DNA of 63,998 nt, from NCBI GenBank assembly GCA_051004675.1, contig JBPCKC010000037.1, forward strand, positions 1 through 63,998. The letters are read 5' to 3'. The position numbers were made by a program, and so were the translations under genes. This DNA comes from JBDTSW01 sp051004675. Lineage in GTDB: Bacteria; Actinomycetota; Thermoleophilia; Solirubrobacterales; 70-9. Below, piece after piece: positions 1 through 7,613 of this stretch. The notes beneath the pieces were generated by a model, which was not told where the DNA came from, ran no database searches, and worked only from the letters and a program-made list of their open reading frames with translations. Each line of letters starts with the position of its first letter. Position 1 is the stretch's first letter.

Positions 1-1
1 C

Positions 2-115
2 ACCGCCGCCCTACCCGGCTGGCTCACCCACTACAACTTCACCCGACGACATGGCTCCCTCGGCCACCGACCGCCCGCAGCTCGGCTCGCCGAACTGGAA
101 CAACGTCATGGGTAG
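2..115 (+). CDS. Transposase C-terminal fragment (integrase-core type), cut by the window edge
   Basis: The first 37 in-frame codons end in TAG and read ...WLTHYNFTRRHGSLGHRP then PAARLAELEQRHG. This is the typical C-terminal end of rve-type transposases (IS481/IS3-like), where a Y-N-x-x-R-x-H-x-x-L-x-x-x-x-P segment follows the last catalytic glutamate. The 5' part lies outside the window, so completeness cannot be judged. The stop lies only 22 bp from the 3' end of the convergent response regulator gene, so the element probably inserted just behind the two-component operon. Family assignment is from the motif alone. Confidence 0.72.
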   Translation, partial: TAALPGWLTHYNFTRRHGSLGHRPPAARLAELEQRHG

Positions 116-137
116 CTACACCTAGCCACGGCGTCCC

Positions 138-797
138 TCAGGACCTGAACCGATAGCCCACGCCGCGCACCGCCTCGAAGCGGCGTGCGCCGAGCTTGCG
201 CCGCAGGTAACCGACGTACACGTCGACGACGTTGGAGCCCGGGTCGTAGTCGTAGCCCCACACGTGCGAGAGGAGCTGCTCGCGCGTCAGCACCTGATCG
301 GGGTGCTGGAGGAACGTGCGCAGGAGCTCGAACTCGCGTGCGCTCAGCTCGATCGTCTCGCCACCTGCCGAGGCCCAGCGGGTACGGAGATCGAGCGAGA
401 TCTCGCCAACCCGCAGCACCTTGGCCTCCTCCTGGCCATCACCGCGCAGCCGCGCCCTGACCCGTGCGAGGAGCTCCTCGAAGTGAAACGGCTTGGCCAG
501 GTAGTCGTCGGCGCCGGCCTCCAGTCCGGTGACCTTGTCGGCGGGGTCGTCGCGCGCGGTGAGGATGATCACCGGCAGGCGCTGGCCGGCCGCACGCAGA
601 TCACGCAGCACCTCCAGGCCGTTCTTCCCGGGAAGGCCCAGGTCAAGGATGAGTAGATCGAACTCGTCGTCGCGAGCCATGATCGACGCCTGGGACCCGT
701 CGGGCACGACCGTCGTCGTGTAGCCGCTGGAGCGCAGCCCCTTCTCCAGGAACGACGCGAGGCGGGGCTCGTCTTCCGCGATCAGGATCCGGCTCAC
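138..797 (-). CDS. OmpR/PhoB-family response regulator
   Basis: 219-residue DNA-binding response regulator. The N-terminal receiver has the acidic pair E8-D9, phospho-acceptor D52 (LILDLGLPG), T80 and K102 (LAKPF). A winged-helix domain of about 95 residues follows, with the typical LTREQLLSHVWG and VDVYVGYLRRKLG segments. It is last in a minus-strand set: small membrane protein, histidine kinase, regulator. Its partner is almost certainly the kinase at 853-2319. OmpR-family proteins bind direct repeats spaced about one helical turn; such 11-bp repeats sit in the intergenic region at 2829-2977 and are the obvious target (inference). Confidence 0.95.
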   Translation of the reverse strand: MSRILIAEDEPRLASFLEKGLRSSGYTTTVVPDGSQASIMARDDEFDLLILDLGLPGKNGLEVLRDLRAAGQRLPVIILTARDDPADKVTGLEAGADDYLAKPFHFEELLARVRARLRGDGQEEAKVLRVGEISLDLRTRWASAGGETIELSAREFELLRTFLQHPDQVLTREQLLSHVWGYDYDPGSNVVDVYVGYLRRKLGARRFEAVRGVGYRFRS

Positions 798-852
798 GAC
801 ACCACGATCGCGCTTCGCCTCAAGCCGTGTCCGCCGGGGATTCCGTGCGGGC

Positions 853-2319
853 TCATTCGACCGGGATCACGATCGTGAACTTGGCGCCTGCGCCCAGCGC
901 CGAGTCCAGCTCGACCCTGCCCCCGTGAGCCTGCGCTATGGCCTCCACGATCGCTAGGCCAAGGCCCGCGCCGCCGCTGCCACGCACGCTCTGGGAGCGC
1001 GCGAAGCGTTCGAAGATCAGGCGCTGCTCCTCGGCGGGAATGCCGGGGCCCTCGTCGCGCACCCAGATCCGGGCCTCACGAGCTTTGAGCGCGCTGCCGA
1101 TCCAGATGGGCTCCCCCGGGCCGGTGTGGTTGACGGCGTTCGAGGCCAGGTTCGTGATCGCCTGGGTCAGGCGCTGAGCGTCGGCAACCAGGAGCCCGAT
1201 CCCGGTCCCCTCCAGCACCCAGACGCGATCGCCGAGCAGCCGCGACTTCGCGAAGGTCTCGTGGGTCAGGAGGTCGAGGTCGAGCGGCTCGGGACGCAGG
1301 AAGTCGGGACGCGAGGCCCGCACCAGCAGCAGCAGGTCATCCACGAACCGGTTCATGCGGTCCAGCTCGTCCTGGATCACCATCACCGCCTCACCGCGGT
1401 CTCGCGGGTCGTCACCCAGCGTTTCGATGTGTCCGCGGATCACGGTAATCGGCGTCCGCAGCTCGTGGCTTACGTCCGCCAGGAACTCGCGCTGATCGGC
1501 GAACGCGGTCTCCAGCCGGTCGAGCATGGCGTTCAGCGTTCGCCCCAGCTCGGCGATCTCGTCGTTGCCTCCGACGGCAATCCGGCGCGAGAGGTCGGTT
1601 TCCGAGATCATCCGGGCGGACCGCGCCAGGGCCTGGAGGGGGGCCATCGCCCGCCCGGCTGCCAGCCAGATGAATAGGGACGCGAGGAGCAGGACGACGA
1701 TCGACACGCCAACGGCGATCCGCACGGCGCTGCCGACCTGCTCGCGCCGATCCACCAAAAGCTGGCCGATCACGAGCGAGCCCGTGGACGCGGCGGTCGC
1801 AATCGGGACGGCGGCGAAGCGGGCCGCTCCGAGGTCGGTCTCGATCGTGCCCTCATCCGGCTCGGTCACCGGTCCGACTTCCCTGAGGGCGGCGAGCAGC
1901 GGCTCGAGCTCGGCGCCGGCGCTCTGCTCCGCGTACGGCTGGCCCTCGACCCAGGCGACGGTCGCCGAGTCCGCGAGGGGGGAGTGGCTGGTCAGGTATG
2001 CGTCGAAGATCCGGTCCACGCGCCCCTTGAACGGCTGGTCGGTCGCGGGATCGACCCTGCCGGCCGAGAGCTCCTGGAGCTCGGTGATGTCGGTGGCGAG
2101 GGCCTGCGCGACCTCATCGTCGATCCGCGAGAGCAGGACCTCGCGCAGCACCAGCACGGACGCGGCGGTCGAGAGCGTCAGGAGCACCAGGAAGGAGATC
2201 AGCACGCGGGTGCGCATACCGGCGAACCGGCGCATCGGCGCCAGTTCGCCACTCCCGTCCCCTGCGGCGACCTTGTGGGCAGGGGCGTGCGCGGGACCGT
2301 CGCCGAGCAACGCTGTCAC
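853..2319 (-). CDS. Sensor histidine kinase (TM-HAMP-HisKA-HATPase)
   Basis: 488-residue membrane kinase. A first membrane segment lies near residues 38-60, followed by an extracytoplasmic sensor region of about 140 residues and a second membrane segment near 200-222. HAMP follows, then the dimerisation/phospho-acceptor box with H285 (FLADVSHELRTP), an N box (NLASNAVNHT), and G boxes (RDEGPGIP and GGAGLGLAIVEA). The GTG start at 2319 is supported by a TAGATT -10-like element exactly 7 nt upstream, suggesting a leaderless transcript from its own promoter in addition to readthrough from the gene at 2363-2770. The sensed signal is not evident; the locus context suggests a cell-envelope function. 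Confidence 0.95.
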   Translation of the reverse strand: MTALLGDGPAHAPAHKVAAGDGSGELAPMRRFAGMRTRVLISFLVLLTLSTAASVLVLREVLLSRIDDEVAQALATDITELQELSAGRVDPATDQPFKGRVDRIFDAYLTSHSPLADSATVAWVEGQPYAEQSAGAELEPLLAALREVGPVTEPDEGTIETDLGAARFAAVPIATAASTGSLVIGQLLVDRREQVGSAVRIAVGVSIVVLLLASLFIWLAAGRAMAPLQALARSARMISETDLSRRIAVGGNDEIAELGRTLNAMLDRLETAFADQREFLADVSHELRTPITVIRGHIETLGDDPRDRGEAVMVIQDELDRMNRFVDDLLLLVRASRPDFLRPEPLDLDLLTHETFAKSRLLGDRVWVLEGTGIGLLVADAQRLTQAITNLASNAVNHTGPGEPIWIGSALKAREARIWVRDEGPGIPAEEQRLIFERFARSQSVRGSGGAGLGLAIVEAIAQAHGGRVELDSALGAGAKFTIVIPVE

Positions 2320-2362
2320 CCGGGGGAATCTACCCCGCCGGGCGGACCCTGGTCACGAGCCG

Positions 2363-2770
2363 CTACTCGCTGATCCCGCTGCCCGCCCCGACCTTGCGAA
2401 GCAGCGCCTCGACGCTGTCCGTGTACTGGTCATCGGTGGGCGTGTTGCGGACGAGGGTGGGGGGGACGTCGCCGGGCGTCGCACCGCCGGGCTCGCTCAC
2501 GCCGGCGCTGAGTGTGAGCGCCCCGCCGACGCTGAGTGTGAGCGCCCCGCCGGCGCTGGGCGTGGCTGCGCCCCGCGCGCGGGCATCCCGGCGGTCCGCG
2601 TCGTGATCAGGATCGGGTCCGGCGTTCACCTGCGTCTCGCCGCCGGGCGCCTGGATGCCGCGCAGGGGCCCGTGGGACTCGGGGCGCAGGAGCGTCAGAT
2701 AGACGAGCATCACGAGCAGCGCGACGGCGGCGGCCTGGACGCTGACGATTCGTCTGCGTCGCGGGCTCAC
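2363..2770 (-). CDS. Small membrane-anchored protein with PTDDQY motif
   Basis: 135 residues from a GTG start; no family recognised. A basic N-terminus (SPRRRR) precedes one membrane segment at about residues 9-28. A low-complexity stretch follows that includes three 8-residue repeats (GGALTLSV-like), then NTPTDDQYTDSVEALLRKVG near the C-terminus. The hexapeptide PTDDQY also occurs just after the signal peptide of the divergent LPFTG protein at 3002-3331. The gene leads the minus-strand two-component set, 43 bp before the kinase. Topology (N-in, C-out) suggests the motif region is extracytoplasmic, so it may be an accessory sensor or scaffold for the kinase (inference). Confidence 0.7.
   Translation of the reverse strand: MSPRRRRIVSVQAAAVALLVMLVYLTLLRPESHGPLRGIQAPGGETQVNAGPDPDHDADRRDARARGAATPSAGGALTLSVGGALTLSAGVSEPGGATPGDVPPTLVRNTPTDDQYTDSVEALLRKVGAGSGISE
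2501..2572. repeat. Three tandem 24-bp repeats inside the small membrane protein gene
   Basis: Units start at 2501, 2525 and 2549 and share the core GCCGRCGCTGAGTGTGAGCG; the third copy is diverged. They encode 8-residue repeats (ALTLSV/AGG) in frame, so copy-number change would not break the gene. Confidence 0.85.
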
Positions 2771-2828
2771 CGGTTCGTTCCCCGATCAGGTCCGAGCGGC
2801 ATCAACGCGCCTAGCTTCGCTTATCCAC

Positions 2829-2860
2829 ATGAGAGCGGGATGAGAGCCCGGTGAGATCGG
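2829..2860 (+). promoter_or_regulatory. Operator cluster A: three TGAGAG-type direct repeats, 11-bp period
   Basis: TGAGAG at 2830-2835, TGAGAG at 2841-2846 and TGAGAT at 2852-2857 are spaced exactly 11 bp. On the minus strand they lie just upstream of a GGATAA element (2826-2821), a plausible -10 for the gene starting at 2770. Direct repeats with one-turn spacing overlapping the -35 region are the standard arrangement for activation by OmpR/PhoB regulators. Confidence 0.65.
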
Positions 2861-2939
2861 GGCTACGGGAAACCGCGGGGATTCCTGCCTGTCGAACCTA
2901 CCCGAACCCGTCAAGACTGGACGAAGGTATGAACGTTGC

Positions 2940-2977
2940 ATGAGAGCAGCTCTCATCGACGGCTCACGCTGCTCTCA
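2940..2977 (-). promoter_or_regulatory. Operator cluster B: the same repeats in inverse orientation, 11-bp period
   Basis: CTCTCA at 2950-2955, GGCTCA at 2961-2966 and CTCTCA at 2972-2977 are spaced 11 bp and are the reverse complement of cluster A. Together with TGAGAG at 2941-2946 the first unit also forms a 17-bp perfect palindrome (ATGAGAGCAGCTCTCAT, 2940-2956). The cluster lies immediately before the LPFTG gene. A 21-codon upstream ORF from ATG 2940 ends at 3003-3005, overlapping the ATG at 3002 as ATGA, so translational coupling is a possibility. Confidence 0.6.
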
Positions 2978-3001
2978 CCGGGCCAACCGACACTCACCGC
3001 A

Positions 3002-3331
3002 ATGACTGAGAACTCAAACCAGAAGCGCAGCCACGGGATCACCGGCATCCACGTCCGCTTCGCCGCCCTGCTGCTCGTCGCGGTGCTGTCCTTTCCGACG
3101 TTCGCCGCGGCCCAGAGCCCGACGGACGACCAGTACGACGACATTCCGCCATCAGTCAGCGTCGAGAGCGGTGGAGGCTCCGTCGATCCCGGCGGCCTCG
3201 GCGGGGACGTCGGCCCACTTCCGTTCACCGGCTTTGACGTGATCGCGATGCTCGCGGTCGCCCTCGCCGTGACGGGCGTCGGCCTGGCCCTCCAGCGGGC
3301 CGTGGCGCGCGAGTCCACCGACCAGATCTAA
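3002..3331 (+). CDS. Small secreted LPFTG cell-wall-anchored protein
   Basis: 109 residues from ATG 3002. A hydrophobic signal sequence ends near FAAAQ (about residues 18-38). PTDDQYDDIPPS follows (40-51), then a Gly-rich linker and a cell-wall sorting signal: LPFTG (73-77), a hydrophobic helix (79-97) and a short tail containing R/E residues. The LPxTG-helix-charged tail architecture is the substrate signature of sortases. The mature protein would be only about 35 residues, mostly linker, so a display or signalling role is more likely than an enzyme. An in-frame TTG at 2936 is possible but would place extra residues before the signal peptide. Its stop interlocks with nfo as CTAA (3328-3331). 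Confidence 0.75.
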   Translation: MTENSNQKRSHGITGIHVRFAALLLVAVLSFPTFAAAQSPTDDQYDDIPPSVSVESGGGSVDPGGLGGDVGPLPFTGFDVIAMLAVALAVTGVGLALQRAVARESTDQI

Positions 3332-4221
3332 CCGGACCGGCTTCGGGGGTCGCGAGCGCGCCGCCTGCGGGCGGCGTTGCCGCGCCTGCGCAGGCGTTTT
3401 GCGATCTCCACGTCGGCCGCTTCGGTTTCGGCGCCGGCCTGGCCGGGCCCCTCGAGGATTGCGGGCATGCCCTGAAATCGCGGCTCGGAGAGGAAGGTGG
3501 CGAGGCCGCGCTCACCCAGCTCACCCTTCCCCAGCGGAGCGTGGAGATCGCGGTTGGCTCCGAGCGTGGCCTTCGAGTCGTTCACGTGGATGCAGCGCAG
3601 ACGGCCCAAGCCGACCGTGGCGTCGAACTCGCCCACGAACTCGTCCAGAGCCTCGGGCGTCCGGATCTCGTAGCCCGCGGCCAGGAGGTGACAGCAGTCC
3701 AGGCAGGTGCCAAGCCGCTCCGAGGATCCCGCCGCCTCGATGAGCTCCGCGAGCTCCGCCACGTCGCGGCCCAGCGGGCCTTGCGTGCCCGCGGTGTTCT
3801 CGAGCAGGATCGGGCAGGTCTCGCTCGCCTCCAGAGCGCGGGCGATCGCCTTGCCCGCCCGCTTCACCGAGGGCCGGTGGGGCTCACCCTTGCGCGCCCC
3901 GGCGTGCAGCACGACGCCGTCCGCCCCGATCCCGTCCCCCACTCGCAGGGCGTGCTCCAGGGCCGCGCGCGAGTTGCGCTGCACCTGGCCTTCCTTGCTC
4001 GCGCAGTTCACCAGGTAGATCGCGTGGATCACCACCGATCGCAGCGACGACGACGCCATCGCGCTTCGGAACTCGGCGAAGTCGTCCTCCGTGTAGGCGG
4101 TCGGCCGCCACGCCCTCGGGCTTTGCGGGAACACTTGAATCGCCGCGGCGCCGATCTCCGTCCCGCGAGCGACGGCCTTGACCAGGCCACCCGCTGTGGA
4201 AACATGCGCGCCGATCAGCAT
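3328..4221 (-). CDS. nfo: Deoxyribonuclease IV (AP endonuclease)
   Basis: 297-residue zinc-dependent endonuclease IV of the TIM-barrel Nfo family, which cuts 5' of abasic sites in base-excision repair. It starts with the family's usual MLIGAHVSTAGGL. Metal-ligand segments are visible: HAIYLVNCAS, VLHAGARKG, LENTAG, LDCCHLLAAGYE, HVNDSKATLGANRDLHAPLG and ILEGPG. The C-terminus ends in an Arg-rich tail. The ATG at 4221 shares a CATG with the divergent gltX start at 4220, so each gene's upstream signals lie within the other's coding sequence. The 3' end interlocks with the LPFTG gene. Confidence 0.93.
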   Translation of the reverse strand: MLIGAHVSTAGGLVKAVARGTEIGAAAIQVFPQSPRAWRPTAYTEDDFAEFRSAMASSSLRSVVIHAIYLVNCASKEGQVQRNSRAALEHALRVGDGIGADGVVLHAGARKGEPHRPSVKRAGKAIARALEASETCPILLENTAGTQGPLGRDVAELAELIEAAGSSERLGTCLDCCHLLAAGYEIRTPEALDEFVGEFDATVGLGRLRCIHVNDSKATLGANRDLHAPLGKGELGERGLATFLSEPRFQGMPAILEGPGQAGAETEAADVEIAKRLRRRGNAARRRRARDPRSRSG

Positions 4222-5635
4222 GACCTCTGAACCCCTTCGCGTTCGTTTCGCTCCCTCGCCCACGGGCGCCCTCCACATCGGGGGGGCTCGGACCGCACTC
4301 TATAACTGGCTTCACGCCCGCGGCCAGGGCGGGACGATGGTCCTCCGCATCGAGGACACCGACCTCGAGCGCTCGACGCCGGAGCACGTCGAGCAGATCA
4401 TCGAGGCCCTGAGCTGGCTCGAGCTGGACTGGGACGAGGGCCCACTGAGCCAGTTCCAGCGCCGGGCCTCGCACGGGGCGCGCATCGAGGAGTTGATCGG
4501 GTCCGGGCGCGCCTATCGTGACCCAGCAACCTCCGAGCAGGTGCGGGAGTGGAAGGGCCGGCGCGGCGGCACCGGCTATCGCGGTGAGCCGCGCGACGAG
4601 CCGGGGGCCGCGGTCAGACTGCGCGTTCCCGACGAGGGGGCGACGGTGGTCCACGACCTCATCCGAGGCGAGGTGAGCTTCGAGAACCGGCTGACCGACG
4701 ACCTCGTCATCGCCCGGGGCGATGGCACGCCGCTCTACAACTTCGCGGTCGCCGTCGACGACGCGGAGATGGGGATCACCGACGTGATCCGAGGCGATGA
4801 CCACCTCTCCAACACGCCGAAGCAGCTTCTGGTCCTGGGCGCGCTGGGGTTCGTGCCGCCGCGATACGCCCACCTGCCGCTGCTTCACGGGCCCGACGGC
4901 AAGAAGCTCTCCAAGCGCCATGGAGCCGCCTCGGTGCAGGAGCTTCGCGACGCGGGCTATCTGCCGGCCGCGGTGCGCAACTACCTGGCCCTGCTGGGGT
5001 GGGGAACCGACGACGATACGACCCTGCTGTCCACCGACGAGCTCGTCGCTCGCTTCGACCTGGCACGAGTGGGCCGGGCCTCCGCGGTCTTCGACTTCAA
5101 AAAGCTGCGCTGGATGAATGGGCGATTCATGCGCGAGCTGGACCTTCCCGAGTACGAGCGGCGGCTCGCCGAGCATCTCGCGCGCACGGATCCTGCCGCG
5201 GCCTCCGCGTTCGAGGCCGCCCCGGCGGAGGCCCGCCACGCCGCCTGCGAGATCGTCCGTGAGAAGGCTCAGACCATGGCCGAGGTCTGGCAGCTCGTCG
5301 CGTTCCTCTTCGGGGCGGCGTCGAGCGACGAGGCCGCATGGGAGAAGGTGATGGGGGGGGAGGCCTTGCGGCTACTGTCGGCCGCGCGCCGAGCGCTCGC
5401 GGGCATCAGCGAGTTCGACGCGGAGGCCGTGGAGGCGGCCCTCACCGGCATCGTCGAGGCCGAGGCGGTGAAGCCGAAGGCCCTCTACCAGCCGATCCGG
5501 GTCGCCCTCACGGGCACCACCGTCTCGCCCGGGATCTTCGAGTCGGTCGCGGCCCTCGGCCGCGAGCAGAGCCTCGCCCGCCTGGACGCGGCCATCCTCC
5601 GATTGGGGGATGGCGCAACGGACCGGTCGGGCTGA
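4220..5635 (+). CDS. gltX: Glutamyl-tRNA synthetase
   Basis: 471-residue class I aminoacyl-tRNA synthetase that charges tRNA-Glu. The start gives MTSEPLRVRFAPSPTGALHIGG, with the HIGH signature as HIGG at residues 19-22. The KMSKS loop is KLSKRHG near residue 240. The C-terminal anticodon-binding region is of normal length. An in-frame ATG 14 codons upstream is not supported by the family N-terminus. No GatCAB-independent glutaminyl-tRNA synthetase is seen here, while gatCAB is present, so this GltX may be non-discriminating and also supply Glu-tRNA(Gln) (inference). Start codons of gltX and nfo overlap in CATG. Confidence 0.95.
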   Translation: MTSEPLRVRFAPSPTGALHIGGARTALYNWLHARGQGGTMVLRIEDTDLERSTPEHVEQIIEALSWLELDWDEGPLSQFQRRASHGARIEELIGSGRAYRDPATSEQVREWKGRRGGTGYRGEPRDEPGAAVRLRVPDEGATVVHDLIRGEVSFENRLTDDLVIARGDGTPLYNFAVAVDDAEMGITDVIRGDDHLSNTPKQLLVLGALGFVPPRYAHLPLLHGPDGKKLSKRHGAASVQELRDAGYLPAAVRNYLALLGWGTDDDTTLLSTDELVARFDLARVGRASAVFDFKKLRWMNGRFMRELDLPEYERRLAEHLARTDPAAASAFEAAPAEARHAACEIVREKAQTMAEVWQLVAFLFGAASSDEAAWEKVMGGEALRLLSAARRALAGISEFDAEAVEAALTGIVEAEAVKPKALYQPIRVALTGTTVSPGIFESVAALGREQSLARLDAAILRLGDGATDRSG

Positions 5636-5687
5636 GGCCTGGAACCCTCCGAAGAAGGGGTGCCCCATCCCTGTCTCGAGCTAAGTC

Positions 5688-5724
5688 CATCGGCCCCTCC
5701 TGCCGATGTAAGGGACGGAGTCCC
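5688..5724 (+). other. Two adjacent hairpins between gltX and the HDOD gene
   Basis: CATCGGC (5688-5694) pairs with GCCGATG (5702-5708), and GGGAC (5712-5716) pairs with GTCCC (5720-5724) around a GGA loop. No U-tract follows. They could end gltX transcription in a Rho-dependent or structured manner, or form the 5' leader of the next gene. No known riboswitch consensus is recognised. The next gene has a GAAGGA Shine-Dalgarno at about 5756-5761. Confidence 0.45.
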
Positions 5725-5772
5725 GCGCCGCGATGCTCGCCGCGCGACTTCTTGTGAAGGAAATCGACAGCG

Positions 5773-6840
5773 ATGAGCCCCGCCACCACCAGCGAAAACG
5801 AGTCTGCCCATACGCGGGGAGGGCGCTCGGGCGGAGCCGGGGGCGCCCGCCTCGCGGATGCGTTCGAGACGATCACGCGGCTTCCCGCACTCGCTGAAGC
5901 ACGCCGGCGCCTGATGGATTTGACCAACGCCGACGGCAGCTCCGCGAGCGACGTCGCCGAGGCGGTCGAGTCCGATGCCGCCCTGGCGATCGCAGTCCTG
6001 CGGGCGGCAAACAACGGGGTCGGCCCGCCGGCGCGGGTGGGTGGCGTGCAGGAGGCAGTGGACGCGCTCACCCCTAGCGGCGTTCGCGTGATCGCCAGTT
6101 CGCTCCAGACCTATGACCCGCTCGAGGGCGAAGGTTCGTCCCCGGCGGCCTATGAGCGGTTTCGCCGACACGCTCTCGCGACCCGGCACGCCGCCGACTG
6201 CGTCGCCGAGGCGGCCCGGCTCGGCCAGCGCGACGAGCTGGCGATCGCCGCGCTCCTGCACGACGTGGGCCGGCTCGTGCTCGGGCAGCTCTACGGGGAC
6301 GGCTACGGCGGGGATCCCGCGATGGAGGGGCCCGAGGAACGCGCCCGCGGGGAGCGGCGCGAGCTGGGAATCGACCACGCGCTGGTAGGGGCGGTCCTCG
6401 TGCGCAGGTGGGGCCTCAAGCCCGGGATCGCGGCCTCGATCGAGGGCCACCACTCGCCCGAGGCCGAGGGCCACGCGGCCGCCGTGGGCCTCGCCGACGC
6501 GATCGTCCACCATGCGAGCGGCGACCGGGTGCCGGTCGACTCGATGATCGGAATGGCCACCCGCCTTGACCTCTCCGAGGAGACGCTTCGGGCCCTCGTC
6601 TACGAGTTCCCCCACGCCGGCACGTGCCGTCGCCGCGCCTCCGAGCCGTGCCCGCTCTCAGCCCGCGAGGTCGATGCCCTGCGCGGCTTGGCCGAGGGCA
6701 AGGTCTACAAGCAGATCGCCCAGGAGCTCTCGCTCTCGGTGAGCACCATCCGCACCCACCTGCACAACGTGTACCGCAAGATCGGCGCAGTGGACCGGGC
6801 CCAGGCCGTGCTGATGGCCCGGGACCGCGGCTGGATCTAG
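5773..6840 (+). CDS. HDOD-domain signalling protein fused to a LuxR-type HTH
   Basis: 355 residues. An HDOD domain occupies about residues 30-270, with the degenerate phosphohydrolase motif ALLHDVGRLVLG and IEGHHSPEAEGHAAAVGLADAI. A C-terminal LuxR/GerE helix-turn-helix follows at about 290-355 (PLSAREVDALRGLAEGK, then SVSTIRTHLHNVYRKIGA). HDOD proteins are regulatory output or adaptor domains; direct fusion to a DNA-binding domain suggests a transcription factor controlled by ligand or partner binding. Its stop shares CTAG (6837-6840) with the convergent NarL-type regulator, whose HTH is similar, so the two may be functionally linked (inference). Confidence 0.85.
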   Translation: MSPATTSENESAHTRGGRSGGAGGARLADAFETITRLPALAEARRRLMDLTNADGSSASDVAEAVESDAALAIAVLRAANNGVGPPARVGGVQEAVDALTPSGVRVIASSLQTYDPLEGEGSSPAAYERFRRHALATRHAADCVAEAARLGQRDELAIAALLHDVGRLVLGQLYGDGYGGDPAMEGPEERARGERRELGIDHALVGAVLVRRWGLKPGIAASIEGHHSPEAEGHAAAVGLADAIVHHASGDRVPVDSMIGMATRLDLSEETLRALVYEFPHAGTCRRRASEPCPLSAREVDALRGLAEGKVYKQIAQELSLSVSTIRTHLHNVYRKIGAVDRAQAVLMARDRGWI

Positions 6841-7448
6841 TCGATCAGCGACTGGCGTAGGCCGATGGCCACCGCGTGCGCCCGGTCGCGTGCGCTCAGA
6901 CGGGCGAGGGCGGCCTTCGTGTGGGTCCGAACCGTCTCCGAGGCGAGGCCAAGCCGCCGGGCGACCTGGATGGTCGAGTGGCCGTCGGCGATCATCTGCA
7001 GGATCTGGCGCTGACGGCGGGTGAGGACGGCACGCCCCTTGTCGTTGGCCGCCGGATCCACGAACGTCTCCGAGTCGGCCGCGGCATCGACCGCCCTGGT
7101 CAGCTCGGAGGCCGGCGAGCTCTTCGCCACATAGGCCGTGGCGCCGGCCTTGATCGCGTCGGTGGCCGCCTGGCGCTCGGCCCGCGGACCATGCGCGACG
7201 ATGCCCAGGCCCGGGCTCGCCTTCCGCAGCGCCCTGATGGCATCCGTCCCGGACACGGGCGCGTCGCCCACGCTCCTGGCCAGGTCGATGATCGCGACGT
7301 CGAACTCGCCGTAGGCACGGAGGATCTCGAGGGCATCCCCGCCGTCGACCGCCTCCTCGACCTCGAAGCGCTCGTCGAGCAGCCGGCGCACCCCGAGGCG
7401 AACCAGCGGGTGGCCATCGACAACCAAGCAGCGGCGCTCTTCACTCAT
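6837..7448 (-). CDS. NarL/FixJ-family response regulator
   Basis: 203 residues from ATG 7448, chosen because GAGGGG lies 8 nt upstream and MSEERRCLVVDGHPLVRLG is a standard receiver N-terminus. The receiver has D11 and the likely phospho-acceptor D55 (VAIIDLARS); the later lysine is in AYVAKSSP. A C-terminal LuxR HTH reads LTRRQRQILQMIADGHS then GLASETVRTHTKAALARL. No histidine kinase is adjacent, so it is an orphan regulator here. It converges on the HDOD-LuxR gene with a shared CTAG. Confidence 0.9.
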   Translation of the reverse strand: MSEERRCLVVDGHPLVRLGVRRLLDERFEVEEAVDGGDALEILRAYGEFDVAIIDLARSVGDAPVSGTDAIRALRKASPGLGIVAHGPRAERQAATDAIKAGATAYVAKSSPASELTRAVDAAADSETFVDPAANDKGRAVLTRRQRQILQMIADGHSTIQVARRLGLASETVRTHTKAALARLSARDRAHAVAIGLRQSLID

Positions 7449-7558
7449 CTGATCTGCCCCTCGCATCCCCGGGACGGGGCCCCGGAATGCTGCGACCGGC
7501 GATCTGCCGGTCGGTGGGGCCATCCTAGCCACGCGGCCTACGAACCCGCGGGCCGGGC

Positions 7559-7580
7559 AGCGCAAGGAGCGCTTTTTTTT
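7559..7580 (+). terminator. Intrinsic terminator-like hairpin with T8 tract
   Basis: AGCGC (7559-7563) and GCGCT (7569-7573) flank an AAGGA loop, and the stem runs directly into eight T residues (7573-7580). No plus-strand gene lies upstream, because the regulator to the left is transcribed away. A second hairpin, GACCGGC/GCCGGTC at 7494-7512, precedes it. A short plus-strand noncoding transcript between about 7450 and 7580 would explain it (inference). Confidence 0.55.
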
Positions 7581-7613
7581 CTCTCCGCCCGGTCCCTGCG
7601 GTACAAAGACCCG

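Noticed and set aside
5636..5772. Leader before the HDOD gene considered as a c-di-GMP or other riboswitch
   Set aside because: Two simple hairpins only; none of the conserved tracts of the GEMM, ydaO or other known riboswitches could be found.
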